From Gemmatimonadota bacterium (GTDB taxonomy: Bacteria; Gemmatimonadota; Gemmatimonadetes; Palauibacterales; KS3-K002), in contig CP070823.1 in NCBI GenBank assembly GCA_020344375.1, positions 2,152,885 through 2,203,720 on the forward strand: DNA of 50,836 bases. Direction: 5' to 3'. The notes under the pieces are model-generated. The model did no database searches. It saw only the letters and a list, made by a program, of their open reading frames with translations, and was not told where the DNA came from. Each line of letters begins with the position of its first letter. The first letter of the stretch is position 1. The translations under genes and the position numbers were made by a program. This document shows, piece by piece, positions 9,279 through 17,002 of the stretch.

Positions 9279-11057
9279 TTACCCGGGGTGTGACAAGCTG
9301 GCATCCGCGTCGAGAATAGCCGGATCGAGTCGTTCGCCCAGCGCCTCGATCAGGTGTTCGCGAATCTCCCGGCTGGTTTGCGCCGTCAGCAGTTCGCCCG
9401 CGAGCCGCTCGACGTACTCGATATCGAGAGAGCGGATCAGCTTCTTCTGCGCAGGAATCGCGCTCGGCGCACAACTCAGGCTGCGCACGCCAAGGCCGAT
9501 CAGGAGAGTCGCCCCCAGCGCATCCGCCGCCGCTTCGCCGCACACGCACAGCGGCCGCCCGAGCTGCCCGGCCCCTTCGACGGCAACGCGGATGTAGCGG
9601 AGCAGCGCCGGATGGTAGAGGTCGAAGAAGGGTGACAGCTGTGCGTTGCCGCGATCGACGGCCAGCATGTACTGGATGAGGTCGTTGGTGCCCAGGCTGA
9701 AGAAATCGACGTGCTGGCCCAGAACCTCCGCAATCGCGACGGACGCCGGGGTCTCGAGCATCACTCCCAGCGGACATTCTCCATGCTCGACCCCCTCCCG
9801 CTCGAGTTCGTGCCTGGCCTGCTCCATCACTCTGCGGACCGCCCGCACCTCGTCCACCGTGTTCACCATCGGCACGAGCACTCGCACCGGCCCATGCGCC
9901 GCGGCCCGCAGTATGGCCCGGACCTGGTTGTGGAAGAGCTCTGGCATCATTCCGTAGATCCGGATGCCGCGCCAGCCGAGGAACGGGTTCTCCTCAGCGA
10001 TGGGCGGCAGGAACAAGGGGAATTTGTCGCCGCCCAGATCGAAGGTCCGGATGGTCACCGGGCGCGGCGCCACGATGTCCAAGACTCTTCTGAAGGCCTC
10101 GTACTGTTCCTGCTCGTCGGGCACGGCGGTCTTGCCGACGACCAAGAACTCAGTGCGGAACAGGCCGACACCGTCGGCGTTCACCGCCACGGCGCCCTTG
10201 GCGTCGGCCGGCAACTCCAGGTTGGCGTAGAGCCCGATCCGGGTTCCGTCGCGCGTGACGGGCTCAAGGCTCGCGAGAGCGTCCAGCGCCCTCACCATCT
10301 CGCGCGCCTGGACGTCGCGGTCGTGGAACCAGTGTTTCTCCGATTCACTCGGCCTGATCACCACCCTGCCCCGCTCCCCATCCAGGATCATCTCGACGCC
10401 ATTGTCGACCCGCTGTGAGAGATCGCCGAGTCCTACTACACAAGGGATGCCCAGCGAGCGTGCGAGGATGGAAGCATGCGACGTCCGAGTGCCCGCGTCA
10501 GTGGCGACACCCAACACGCGATCACGGTCGAGCTCGACCATGCGGCTCGGGGTGAGCTCCTTGGCGACGAGGATGACCGGCTCGTCGGGTGGGGTATGCA
10601 GGATGTCGGGCCCGGGGAGGTCGATCAAGGTCGCGAGCACACGCGCCTGCACGTCGTTCAGATCGGCGACGCGGTCCATGACCCTGGCGTGTGTCGCATC
10701 GAGCCACTGCGAGCGGAACTCGAGCACGCGCAGACTGAAAGCACGTTCCGCCGTGAGGTAGCTGTCGGTGATGTAGGTCAGCGTCCCCTCGACCAGGTCG
10801 GGATCGTCCAGCATCATGAGCTGGGGGTCGAAGATCTTGGCCTGGACGTCGCCAAGCCGGCTTTCGACCTGATCTCGGAGCTCCAGAGTGCGCTGCTTGG
10901 CCTGTTCCCGGGCGTCGTGAAAGCGGGCGATCTCCACATCGACCTGGTCGGGAGTCACCGTGGCATGGTGGACATCGAGGCGCGGCCAGCGCGCCACGAA
11001 GGCGGGCCCGACAACGATGCCCGGCGACGCCGGGATCCCCTGCACCTTATCGCCCAC
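9279..11057 (-). CDS. ptsI: PTS enzyme I (phosphoenolpyruvate-protein phosphotransferase)
   Basis: Transfers phosphate from phosphoenolpyruvate to HPr. The 592-residue protein begins 'GIPASPGIVVGPAF', carries the phospho-His194 in 'GTRTSHASILARSLGIPCVVG', and has the PEP-binding barrel with 'ADGVGLFRTEFL', 'RTFDLGGDK', 'NPFLGWRGIRI', 'MLETPASV', 'DFFSLGTNDLIQYMLAVDR' and the catalytic Cys in 'CVCGEAA'. Length is normal for EI without a GAF or EIIA fusion. It uses a GTG start five bases after the HPr stop, so HPr and EI are made together. The same transcript encodes a full mannose-type EII complex and HPr kinase. Confidence 0.96.
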   Translation of the reverse strand: MGDKVQGIPASPGIVVGPAFVARWPRLDVHHATVTPDQVDVEIARFHDAREQAKQRTLELRDQVESRLGDVQAKIFDPQLMMLDDPDLVEGTLTYITDSYLTAERAFSLRVLEFRSQWLDATHARVMDRVADLNDVQARVLATLIDLPGPDILHTPPDEPVILVAKELTPSRMVELDRDRVLGVATDAGTRTSHASILARSLGIPCVVGLGDLSQRVDNGVEMILDGERGRVVIRPSESEKHWFHDRDVQAREMVRALDALASLEPVTRDGTRIGLYANLELPADAKGAVAVNADGVGLFRTEFLVVGKTAVPDEQEQYEAFRRVLDIVAPRPVTIRTFDLGGDKFPLFLPPIAEENPFLGWRGIRIYGMMPELFHNQVRAILRAAAHGPVRVLVPMVNTVDEVRAVRRVMEQARHELEREGVEHGECPLGVMLETPASVAIAEVLGQHVDFFSLGTNDLIQYMLAVDRGNAQLSPFFDLYHPALLRYIRVAVEGAGQLGRPLCVCGEAAADALGATLLIGLGVRSLSCAPSAIPAQKKLIRSLDIEYVERLAGELLTAQTSREIREHLIEALGERLDPAILDADASLSHPG

Positions 11058-11062
11058 GCGCT

Positions 11063-11347
11063 CTAGGCCTCCCCGAATCCGTCGGCGACGAGACGCACCA
11101 GCGCTTCGACGGCCTTCTGTGCATCCGCGCCCCGTGCCCGGATGTGGATCCTGGATCCACTCTCTGCGGCCAGCATCATGACACCCATGATGCTCTTGCC
11201 ATTGACCTCCAGCGTGTCTTTGCGAACCAGGATCTCGCTCTGGAACGTGCTCGCCAGCTTGACGAACTCCGCCGCCGGCCTGGCGTGCAAGCCGTACACA
11301 TTCGCCACGAGGACGCTCTTGACGTAGTCCTGGTTCTCCAAGCTCAC
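11063..11347 (-). CDS. Phosphocarrier protein HPr
   Basis: A 94-residue HPr with both phosphorylation sites: catalytic His21 in 'NVYGLHARPAAEFVKLAS' and regulatory Ser52 in 'VNGKSIMGVMMLAAESG'. The Ser motif is intact, which matches the presence of HPr kinase/phosphorylase in the same gene train. The start is GTG 11347, whose GTGA overlaps the EIID stop; a few extra residues precede the usual HPr start. It accepts phosphate from EI (His) and is the expected substrate of HprK (Ser). Confidence 0.94.
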   Translation of the reverse strand: MSLENQDYVKSVLVANVYGLHARPAAEFVKLASTFQSEILVRKDTLEVNGKSIMGVMMLAAESGSRIHIRARGADAQKAVEALVRLVADGFGEA

Positions 11348-12099
11348 CCGATGCTACTCCCGAGAGCCATAACGACTAGTGACCCGACCAGCGGGACGAG
11401 GACAGCGAGGCGACCAGCCACAGCCGGGCGCCACGCGCCCACGACCGCGAGGACAAGGGCGATGCCGATGACGGAAAGTGAACCAGCGCCGGAAGGGCCG
11501 CCTAGGCCCAGTGCCAGCAGCGGCAGCAGGGCTCCCGCCACAGCGGCAAGAGGAATCGTAAGGCGATCCGGCAGCCGGCGCAAAGGTGACCCCATCAGCG
11601 CGCGGCCAACATCGCGTCCTTCCCGCCAACCCAAATGCAGGCCCCACACCCGCAGAGCCAGGTGAACGGCGTTGTACAGAGCGAGAAAGGCGGCGCTGGC
11701 AACCCACCAGGGGGCGCCTGCCAGGAACAGCGTCAGCCCCAGAAGCGAGCACAGGGGCCGCCAGCGCGCCCAGACCAGCCGGTCCCCGATGCTGCCGAGC
11801 GGGCTCACAATGGCGCTCTTGAAGCGCTCGATCTCCTCAGCCTGCGCTTGCTCAGATTCCATGCGCGCCACCGCTGCGATGGCCACGGTGGCGAGGTAGG
11901 GATGGCCGTTGTAGAAGCGAGTGTGCCGTTTGAGTGACTCGGCTAGGGAAGCCGGGTCTCGGCGGTGCAGTCGAGCGAGCACCGGGATGAGCGCGAACCC
12001 GATACCGGCCCCCTGCATGGTCTGGTAGTTCCAAGAGCCTTGAATGGCCAGGCTCCGCAGCAGGATCCGCAAGCGAACTAGCGGGCTTAGCGCAAGCAT
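11344..12099 (-). CDS. PTS mannose-family EIID membrane component
   Basis: A 251-residue membrane subunit of a mannose-class permease. 'LRSLAIQGSWNYQTMQGAGIGFALIPVL', 'HTRFYNGHPYLATVAIAAVARME' and 'SPLGSIGDRLVWARWRP' are classic EIID blocks; the C-terminal half has several hydrophobic segments (about residues 110-140 and 180-250). I chose ATG 12099, because the 62 residues upstream of it in the same frame are a low-complexity Arg-rich shadow of the EIIC gene. The start overlaps the end of EIIC by 13 bases and the stop overlaps HPr. With EIIC it would form the membrane channel. Confidence 0.88.
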   Translation of the reverse strand: MLALSPLVRLRILLRSLAIQGSWNYQTMQGAGIGFALIPVLARLHRRDPASLAESLKRHTRFYNGHPYLATVAIAAVARMESEQAQAEEIERFKSAIVSPLGSIGDRLVWARWRPLCSLLGLTLFLAGAPWWVASAAFLALYNAVHLALRVWGLHLGWREGRDVGRALMGSPLRRLPDRLTIPLAAVAGALLPLLALGLGGPSGAGSLSVIGIALVLAVVGAWRPAVAGRLAVLVPLVGSLVVMALGSSIG

Positions 12100-12758
12100 A
12101 GGGCAAGGATCGCGCTCAGCGCCGCCCCTGCTCCGAAGGCCGCCCACACCCGGCCGCCCCAGGCGATGGTGCGCACGTCTACGCCGAGCATGAGGCTGGC
12201 GGAAACCAGCAGGATGATGGCGGCGACGGCGTCGCCGAGCCGCGGGACGTCCGCCAGTCCAGCGGCCAGTCGCGGGAACGCCCAAACGGCGAGGAACGTG
12301 AGAGCAGCGGCACGCAGCAGATCCGAGGCCATGGCCGCCAGGTGGCGAGCCGTCAGCGAGGCCGGTGTGACTGTTCCTGGTGCCTCCAGCGCCACCAGCC
12401 GGGCGCTCAGGTATCGCGTCGCATGCACGCTCCAGCTACCCAGCCAGCCGACGATCACGCCGAACCCCACGGCCACCAGCAGCGCGACCGACCCGCCGCC
12501 GGGGACGAACGCGGCCGTGGCCGCTACGGCGGCAGGCCCCGTGTCCCAGTAGCGGCTGGCCCCCACAGGAAGCTGGTGGAGGCTGAGGACTTCCAGGAGG
12601 GCTCCAGCCCAGAAGCCTGCCTCCGGGTCGCCGAGCAGCAGCCCGGCCGCGGGCCCGGCCACGATAGGGCGCGAGATCATCGCTTGGGCCCACGAGGCTA
12701 TGTCGAGGCCTAGGATCCCGCCCAGCAGGGCCAGCCAGAGATAGGTCGTCGGTTCCAG
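12087..12758 (-). CDS. PTS mannose-family EIIC membrane component, apparent non-ATG start
   Basis: The first in-frame ATG (12680) would give only 197 residues and would cut away a good transmembrane helix. Reading further upstream in the same frame gives '(M)EPTTYLWLALLGGILGLD' followed by 'IASWAQAMISRPIVAGPAAG', which matches the usual EIIC N-terminus (helix, then 'RP.v.g...G...GD...G'). The only start-like codon after the in-frame stop is CTG at 12758, three bases from the EIIB stop; no ATG, GTG or TTG exists there. I therefore annotate 223 residues with a probable CTG start, although translational coupling from EIIB or a sequence error are alternatives. Hydrophobic segments cover most of the length. 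It binds the sugar in this permease family; the substrate is unknown. Confidence 0.75.
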   Translation of the reverse strand: MEPTTYLWLALLGGILGLDIASWAQAMISRPIVAGPAAGLLLGDPEAGFWAGALLEVLSLHQLPVGASRYWDTGPAAVAATAAFVPGGGSVALLVAVGFGVIVGWLGSWSVHATRYLSARLVALEAPGTVTPASLTARHLAAMASDLLRAAALTFLAVWAFPRLAAGLADVPRLGDAVAAIILLVSASLMLGVDVRTIAWGGRVWAAFGAGAALSAILALCLR

Positions 12759-12760
12759 TA

Positions 12761-13252
12761 CTAGCCTGATCTCGACTGAAGCAGATCATCGAGGCCGACC
12801 CTGCGAGCGCTGGGCACGTCCTGCGCCGTCACGTGAGGGTGCACGCGGCGCAGACGTTCCAGCTCGCGCCGGTCGTCGGCACTCAGAAACAGGTAAGGGA
12901 GAATTCGGCGCCGGCCAGGCGCGTCATGCAGTCCGCCCAGATTGACCTCGATATCGGCAAGGACCCCATGCTCCGCCAGGCGCCGCATGGTCCCGATATC
13001 TCGTGTCAAGATGAAGCCGCGCTCGGCGTTCTGGACCCACTGCGGAACCAGCTCGACGGCCTCAGCGACGCTGAGGAACCGGTCCTCGACGGACTCGGAC
13101 AGGCCGGCCCGATAGAGATCCTGCTCCCACTCGCTCCGCGCGAGCTCGTCGTCCACGACCGCGACGTAGTCGAGTCCGGTCCGCGCCCCCCAGCCGACGA
13201 CGACCTGGCCGTGGATCAGCCGGTCATCGACCCGGCACAGAAGAATCGGCAT
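12761..13252 (-). CDS. PTS mannose-family EIIB component
   Basis: A 163-residue cytoplasmic EIIB of the mannose/sorbose class with phospho-His14 in 'LCRVDDRLIHGQVVVGWG', then 'VAVVDDELA' and 'VNLGGLHDAPGRRRILPYLFLS'. The His accepts phosphate from EIIA and passes it to the sugar bound by EIIC/EIID. The gene overlaps the EIIA gene upstream by 29 bases and its TAG stop lies two bases before the putative CTG start of EIIC. Confidence 0.92.
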   Translation of the reverse strand: MPILLCRVDDRLIHGQVVVGWGARTGLDYVAVVDDELARSEWEQDLYRAGLSESVEDRFLSVAEAVELVPQWVQNAERGFILTRDIGTMRRLAEHGVLADIEVNLGGLHDAPGRRRILPYLFLSADDRRELERLRRVHPHVTAQDVPSARRVGLDDLLQSRSG

Positions 13253-13628
13253 CTGTCGAGTACTCTATCGAGACGCCCACACGGCTGCGCAGCCGATCGA
13301 GGATCTCTTCGAGCGGCAGCGTGCGGTGGAACGTGAAGTCCAGCAGTAGCGGCAGGTTCACGCCGCAGACCAGGGCGATCCCGGGGTGACGCGCCCTGAG
13401 GCGGCGAGCTGCGTAGGCGCAGCTGCCGCTGGGCAGATCGACGAACAGCACGGCAGGACCCGCTCCCACCAGCTCGAACAGGCGGGCCTCCAGCGCCTCA
13501 GGGGTCAAGTCCTCGTTGTCCAGCGGTATGAGCCCCTCACGGGAGCCGGTGATTCCCTCGACAGCGTCGAGCAGTCCTTCCGCCAGCTTGCCGTGACCTA
13601 CGAGGATCCCACAGACCTCCTCACTCAT
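13224..13628 (-). CDS. PTS mannose-family EIIA component
   Basis: A 134-residue EIIA of the mannose class with phospho-His12 in 'CGILVGHGKLAEGLL' and the conserved 'VLFVDLPSGSCAYAARRL' and 'VCGVNLPLLLDF' blocks. I chose ATG 13628, inside the last codons of hprK (8-base overlap), because the upstream 18 codons are only a shadow of hprK. It takes phosphate from HPr and gives it to EIIB. In some bacteria a lone EIIA of this class has only regulatory roles, but here IIB, IIC and IID follow directly, so transport is plausible. Confidence 0.92.
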   Translation of the reverse strand: MSEEVCGILVGHGKLAEGLLDAVEGITGSREGLIPLDNEDLTPEALEARLFELVGAGPAVLFVDLPSGSCAYAARRLRARHPGIALVCGVNLPLLLDFTFHRTLPLEEILDRLRSRVGVSIEYSTDADSSVPGR

Positions 13629-14580
13629 AGTCCTCCTCGAGGTATTCGCGGACGGGCGCCATCGCCTCGCGCAGCCTGGCATCGAAGGCCGCAGCCGAGT
13701 CGACGCCGGCGTAGCGGAGCAAGTGGGTCATCGCGACTACCTCTGATATGACGGTGATGTTCTTACCCGGGTTAAGCGGGACGGTCACTCGGCGGATGGG
13801 CATGTCGAGGATCACCGTATGCGCGGCGTCTAAGCCGGTGCGATCGTACGCTGTCTGGTCCGTCCAATCGACCAGCTGGACTACCACCTCGATGCGCTTC
13901 TGCTGCCGGATCGCGCGAATGCCGAAGAGGGCGCGGATATCAACGATTCCGATCCCGCGGATCTCCATGTGGTGGCGGCCCAATTCGGGAGATCTGCCGA
14001 TCAGCACGTCGTGCCCCTGTCGAGTGATTTGCACGACGTCGTCGGCTACGAGACGATGCCCTCGCTCCACCAGATCCAGCACGCATTCGCTCTTGCCAAT
14101 GCCGCTGCGGCCCACGAATAGCAGGCCCACCCCGTACACATCAGCCAAGGAGCCATGGACGAAGGTCTGCGGCGCGAAGTAGTCGTTGAGGAAGGGATGC
14201 ATACGGCGATAGAACTCCGCCGTCCGCAGCTCGCTAACGATCACCGGTATGCCCTGCCGCTCGGCGGTCTCCAGGAACAGCTGCGGCAATTCCAGCCCCT
14301 TGGTGACGATGACGCAAGGCACATCGAATGAGAATAAGGTCTCTACGACCTTGCGCCGCCTTTCCTCGTCGAGCGAACGCAGGTAGGAGACCTCCGTCTC
14401 GCCGAGCACCTGGATGCGGCCGATGGCGAAACGCTCCGTGTAGCCCGCCAGCGCCAGACCCGGACTGGAGATCTCACCTTCAACGATCTCTCGCTTGAGG
14501 GCGCGATCGCCTCGCGTTGCGAGCCGCAGGCACAGACTCTCGCCGCGAAGTTTGAGCAGATCCTCTACCGTCAGGCTCAC
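13621..14580 (-). CDS. hprK: HPr kinase/phosphorylase
   Basis: Phosphorylates HPr at the regulatory serine with ATP or PPi and removes it again with inorganic phosphate. The 319-residue protein has an N-terminal Hpr_kinase_N domain and a C-terminal catalytic domain with His142 in 'FVHGSLADVYGVG', Walker A 'GRSGIGKS' (157-164) and the signature 'MEIRGIGIVDIRALFG'. The C-terminal 'PLNPGKNI' block is present too. Start and stop overlap the hpf and EIIA genes by four and eight bases. Its presence with a Ser52-bearing HPr argues that HPr-Ser-P regulation operates in this organism. Confidence 0.96.
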   Translation of the reverse strand: MSLTVEDLLKLRGESLCLRLATRGDRALKREIVEGEISSPGLALAGYTERFAIGRIQVLGETEVSYLRSLDEERRRKVVETLFSFDVPCVIVTKGLELPQLFLETAERQGIPVIVSELRTAEFYRRMHPFLNDYFAPQTFVHGSLADVYGVGLLFVGRSGIGKSECVLDLVERGHRLVADDVVQITRQGHDVLIGRSPELGRHHMEIRGIGIVDIRALFGIRAIRQQKRIEVVVQLVDWTDQTAYDRTGLDAAHTVILDMPIRRVTVPLNPGKNITVISEVVAMTHLLRYAGVDSAAAFDARLREAMAPVREYLEEDYE

Positions 14581-14927
14581 GGCTCGTTACCCTTCGACAC
14601 CCTCTCAGACTGGATCTCCTGGCCCAGCCGCGGTGCCTGGTGGTCCGTGCGTCGGTCGCGGCGTCGCCTCAGCTGGCGTGCCAGCTTGTACGATACTCGG
14701 TTCACCGCAGTGCGGAAGTCCGCCGCGGTGGTCTCCGCGTGAATATCTACGTCTCCATCGACAGCAGCGCGTACCTCAACACGCTTCTGCCGCTTCTCCT
14801 CGGTGAGCGTAACCTCGAGGCGCGACATGCGGTGGTTGTAGCGTTCCAGCCCCGAGAAGCGACTCTCGACGTGCTTCCGGAGCGAATCGCTGAGTTCGAA
14901 ACGACGGGCGGTGATGGAAATCTTCAT
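14577..14927 (-). CDS. hpf: Ribosome hibernation promoting factor, short form (HPF/RaiA family)
   Basis: A 116-residue protein matching the S30AE fold: 'MKISITARRFELSDSLRKHV', 'RLEVTLTEEKRQKRVEVRAAV' and 'AAADFRTAVNRVSYKLARQLRR' style blocks. It lacks the long C-terminal dimerisation domain of long HPF, ending instead in a charged tail of about 25 residues. Short forms bind the 30S decoding region and promote inactive ribosomes in stationary phase. It overlaps the glycosyltransferase upstream and hprK downstream by four bases each. The order hpf-hprK-PTS recalls the rpoN-linked hpf/ptsN clusters of proteobacteria, although rpoN is absent here. Confidence 0.9.
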   Translation of the reverse strand: MKISITARRFELSDSLRKHVESRFSGLERYNHRMSRLEVTLTEEKRQKRVEVRAAVDGDVDIHAETTAADFRTAVNRVSYKLARQLRRRRDRRTDHQAPRLGQEIQSERVSKGNEP

Positions 14928-16096
14928 CTCGCCTCCAATACTGAGGTGTTGAGGTGGGACCGGCCTGTTGCAAGGCCGCTGGCGTGAACCTCCTGGAGGT
15001 GGGCCTCCGTCTCATCCGCCGCACGCTCCCAACTGAACTCACTAGCGAATCGTCTGGCGCCTTCCTGAAACTCCCGGCGCAAATCCTCATCCTGCGCGAT
15101 ACTGCGCAGAGCGGCGACCCACGCCGCAACATCCCCGTGGCGCACCAGCAGTCCGCTCCTGCGATGGGCGACCGAGTCGCGCAGCCCCGGCGAATCGGAG
15201 GCCAGGACGGGCGTGCCGCAAGCGGCCGCCTCGATATTGGTGATGCCCCAGCCCTCCTTGGGAGATGGGTACACCGTCGCCCAGCTTTTCCGCAATAGGT
15301 CCACCTTCTCGTCCTCGGAAATGTACCCGAGGAACTCCACCGACCCGGGCGCACGGATGGCAGCATAGTCACGCAGCAACGGCTCGTGGTCGCCTTTCCC
15401 CGCCACCAGCAGGCGCGCCGGGATGCCCTCCGCCACCAGCCGGGCCACCGCATCCACCACATGCTCCAGCCCTTTGTAGCGCTTCAGTCGGCCCACATAC
15501 GCGAAGGTCGGCTCACGGAAAGCCCCGACCCCCGAGTCCGGCTTGAAGCGTGAGTGGTCGATCCCCGGGTGAATCACGCGGATAGCCGATCGCGGCAGCC
15601 CCCGGCTCGCCAGATCGTCCGCCGTTGACTCAGAGATCGCCTGAAAGGGTACCTCCTCATAGACATGTGGGACCGGTCGTTCCACCAGCCACACAGTCGC
15701 CGCAACGGGCAGCGAGGCTTCGCGAAACGCTGTCGTGCCAAAGAGGTGTGGTACGAGAGCCACTACCGGCGGCCGCACCCAGAGCGGCGTGTGAAGCGGG
15801 AGCTTGTTGATGTCCTCGACGACCAGGTGGTAACTCACATCCGCCAGGTGCCGCCGGTAGTACGGAAGTGCAAGGATCGTGAAACTGTGACGGCCCCCGA
15901 TTCGGTGAACGTCGATGCCATCTACCACCTCACGCGCCGGCGCACCTGGCCAACCGGAGCACAGCAGCGTCAGCGAGTGCCCCCGTTGGCTGAGCCGGCC
16001 GAAGATCTCGTGCAAGTGAATCTCGGCCCCGCCCGCCTGCGGGTTGCGCCTGTCCTGCCAGTTGATGACCAGCAATCTCAGGCGACCCATGCTCAT
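14924..16096 (-). CDS. GT4-family glycosyltransferase
   Basis: A 390-residue GT-B glycosyltransferase. The N-terminal half begins 'LLVINWQDRRNPQAGGAEIHLHE', the acceptor-side domain; the C-terminal half has 'FAYVGRLKRYKGLEHVVDA', 'LLVAGKGDHEPLL', 'FLGYISEDEKVDLLRK' and the donor-binding 'SPKEGWGITNIEAAACGTPVLASDSPGLRDSV' region with the EX7E-type glutamates. No membrane anchor is seen. Substrate cannot be named; cell-surface polysaccharide or glycolipid work is typical. It starts with ATGA overlapping the nusB stop, and it overlaps hpf by four bases. Confidence 0.88.
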   Translation of the reverse strand: MSMGRLRLLVINWQDRRNPQAGGAEIHLHEIFGRLSQRGHSLTLLCSGWPGAPAREVVDGIDVHRIGGRHSFTILALPYYRRHLADVSYHLVVEDINKLPLHTPLWVRPPVVALVPHLFGTTAFREASLPVAATVWLVERPVPHVYEEVPFQAISESTADDLASRGLPRSAIRVIHPGIDHSRFKPDSGVGAFREPTFAYVGRLKRYKGLEHVVDAVARLVAEGIPARLLVAGKGDHEPLLRDYAAIRAPGSVEFLGYISEDEKVDLLRKSWATVYPSPKEGWGITNIEAAACGTPVLASDSPGLRDSVAHRRSGLLVRHGDVAAWVAALRSIAQDEDLRREFQEGARRFASEFSWERAADETEAHLQEVHASGLATGRSHLNTSVLEAR

Positions 16097-16533
16097 CGGG
16101 CGTCGCCCATGCGTTCCGGTTCCAGTTGGCGGAGGAGGGCGTCAAGCACGCCGTTGATGAAACGACTGCTCTCTTCCGTGCCGAACCATTCAGCCAGACG
16201 GATCGCTTCTTGGAGGGAGACACGCAGCGGGATCTCATCAAGGTAGACCATCTCGGCGGCCGCAATCCGCAGGATATTGCGGTCGACCGTCGCCATCCTG
16301 GAGAGGCGCCAGTTGTCGGCGAGGGCCTCGATGCGGGCGTCCAGGGTGGAGCGCTCGCGCTCGATCACAGACAAGAGACGGTCGGTGTAATCCTGAACCT
16401 CAGGATCTGTGGGCCGTCGGCGGCCCGGGGTGAGCGTACGGTCCAGCTCTCGCAATGCCTCCGAGCTGCCCCGCATCTCCCACGCGTAGAGGACCTGCAG
16501 CGTCCGGGCTCTGGCCTTAGTCCGACTCCCCAT
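16093..16533 (-). CDS. nusB: Transcription antitermination factor NusB
   Basis: A 146-residue all-helical protein with 'KARARTLQVLYAWEMRG' at the N-terminus and 'ATVDRNILRIAAAEMVYL' followed by 'IPLRVSLQEAIRLAEWFG' and 'SSRFINGVLDALLR', the conserved NusB core. It binds boxA RNA with NusE (S10) for antitermination on rRNA operons. I chose ATG 16533 because the upstream 70 codons of the frame are a shadow of ribH. The gene overlaps ribH by 17 bases; ribH-nusB adjacency is common in bacteria. Confidence 0.94.
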   Translation of the reverse strand: MGSRTKARARTLQVLYAWEMRGSSEALRELDRTLTPGRRRPTDPEVQDYTDRLLSVIERERSTLDARIEALADNWRLSRMATVDRNILRIAAAEMVYLDEIPLRVSLQEAIRLAEWFGTEESSRFINGVLDALLRQLEPERMGDAR

Positions 16534-17002
16534 CAAGCTGGTCGAGAAGGTCGGCCATCTCGATCGCCGCGAGTACCGCCTTCCAGCCGTGGTTACCCGC
16601 CTTGCTGCCGGCGCGCTCCAGCGCCTGTTCCATCGTATCGGCGGTGAGCAGACCCAGGGACACGTAGGTTTCCGAGTGGGTCGCCAGGTTCTGAAGTCGC
16701 TGGCTGGCCGCACCAGCGAGATAGTCGAAATGAGGCGTCGCACCCCGGATCAGCCCACCGAGCACCACGATCGCCGCGTAGCGCTGGCCTTTCGCCAGAC
16801 GCGCGGCGAGCGGCGCCAACTCCCATGCCCCTGGTACCCAGAAAACGTCGATCTGTTCGTCACTCGCGCCATGCTGGCGCAGACAGTCAACGGCGCCCGC
16901 CAGCAGCTGGCGCGTAACCAGCTCATTTGTCCGGCCAACCACCAGCGCGAAGCGCCGGCTCTCTACTCGGAAAACCCCGTAGCTCTCACGCATAGCCCTC
17001 AA
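16517..17002 (-). CDS. ribH: 6,7-dimethyl-8-ribityllumazine synthase
   Basis: Condenses 3,4-dihydroxy-2-butanone 4-phosphate with the ribityl-aminopyrimidine to lumazine, the penultimate riboflavin step. The 161-residue protein has 'ALVVGRTNELVTRQLLAGAV', 'VFWVPGAWELAPLAARL', 'AAIVVLGGLIRGATPHFDYLAG' with the catalytic His in the 'TPHFDY' block, and 'GLLTADTMEQALERAGSKAGNHGW'. The ATG overlaps the ribBA stop by four bases. It is the last riboflavin gene of the set. Confidence 0.95.
   Translation of the reverse strand: MRAMRESYGVFRVESRRFALVVGRTNELVTRQLLAGAVDCLRQHGASDEQIDVFWVPGAWELAPLAARLAKGQRYAAIVVLGGLIRGATPHFDYLAGAASQRLQNLATHSETYVSLGLLTADTMEQALERAGSKAGNHGWKAVLAAIEMADLLDQLDGESD

Noticed and set aside
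12100..12285. 62-residue N-terminal extension of EIID
   Set aside because: Arg-rich low-complexity reading of the EIIC gene in another frame; the EIID fold starts at the ATG 12099.
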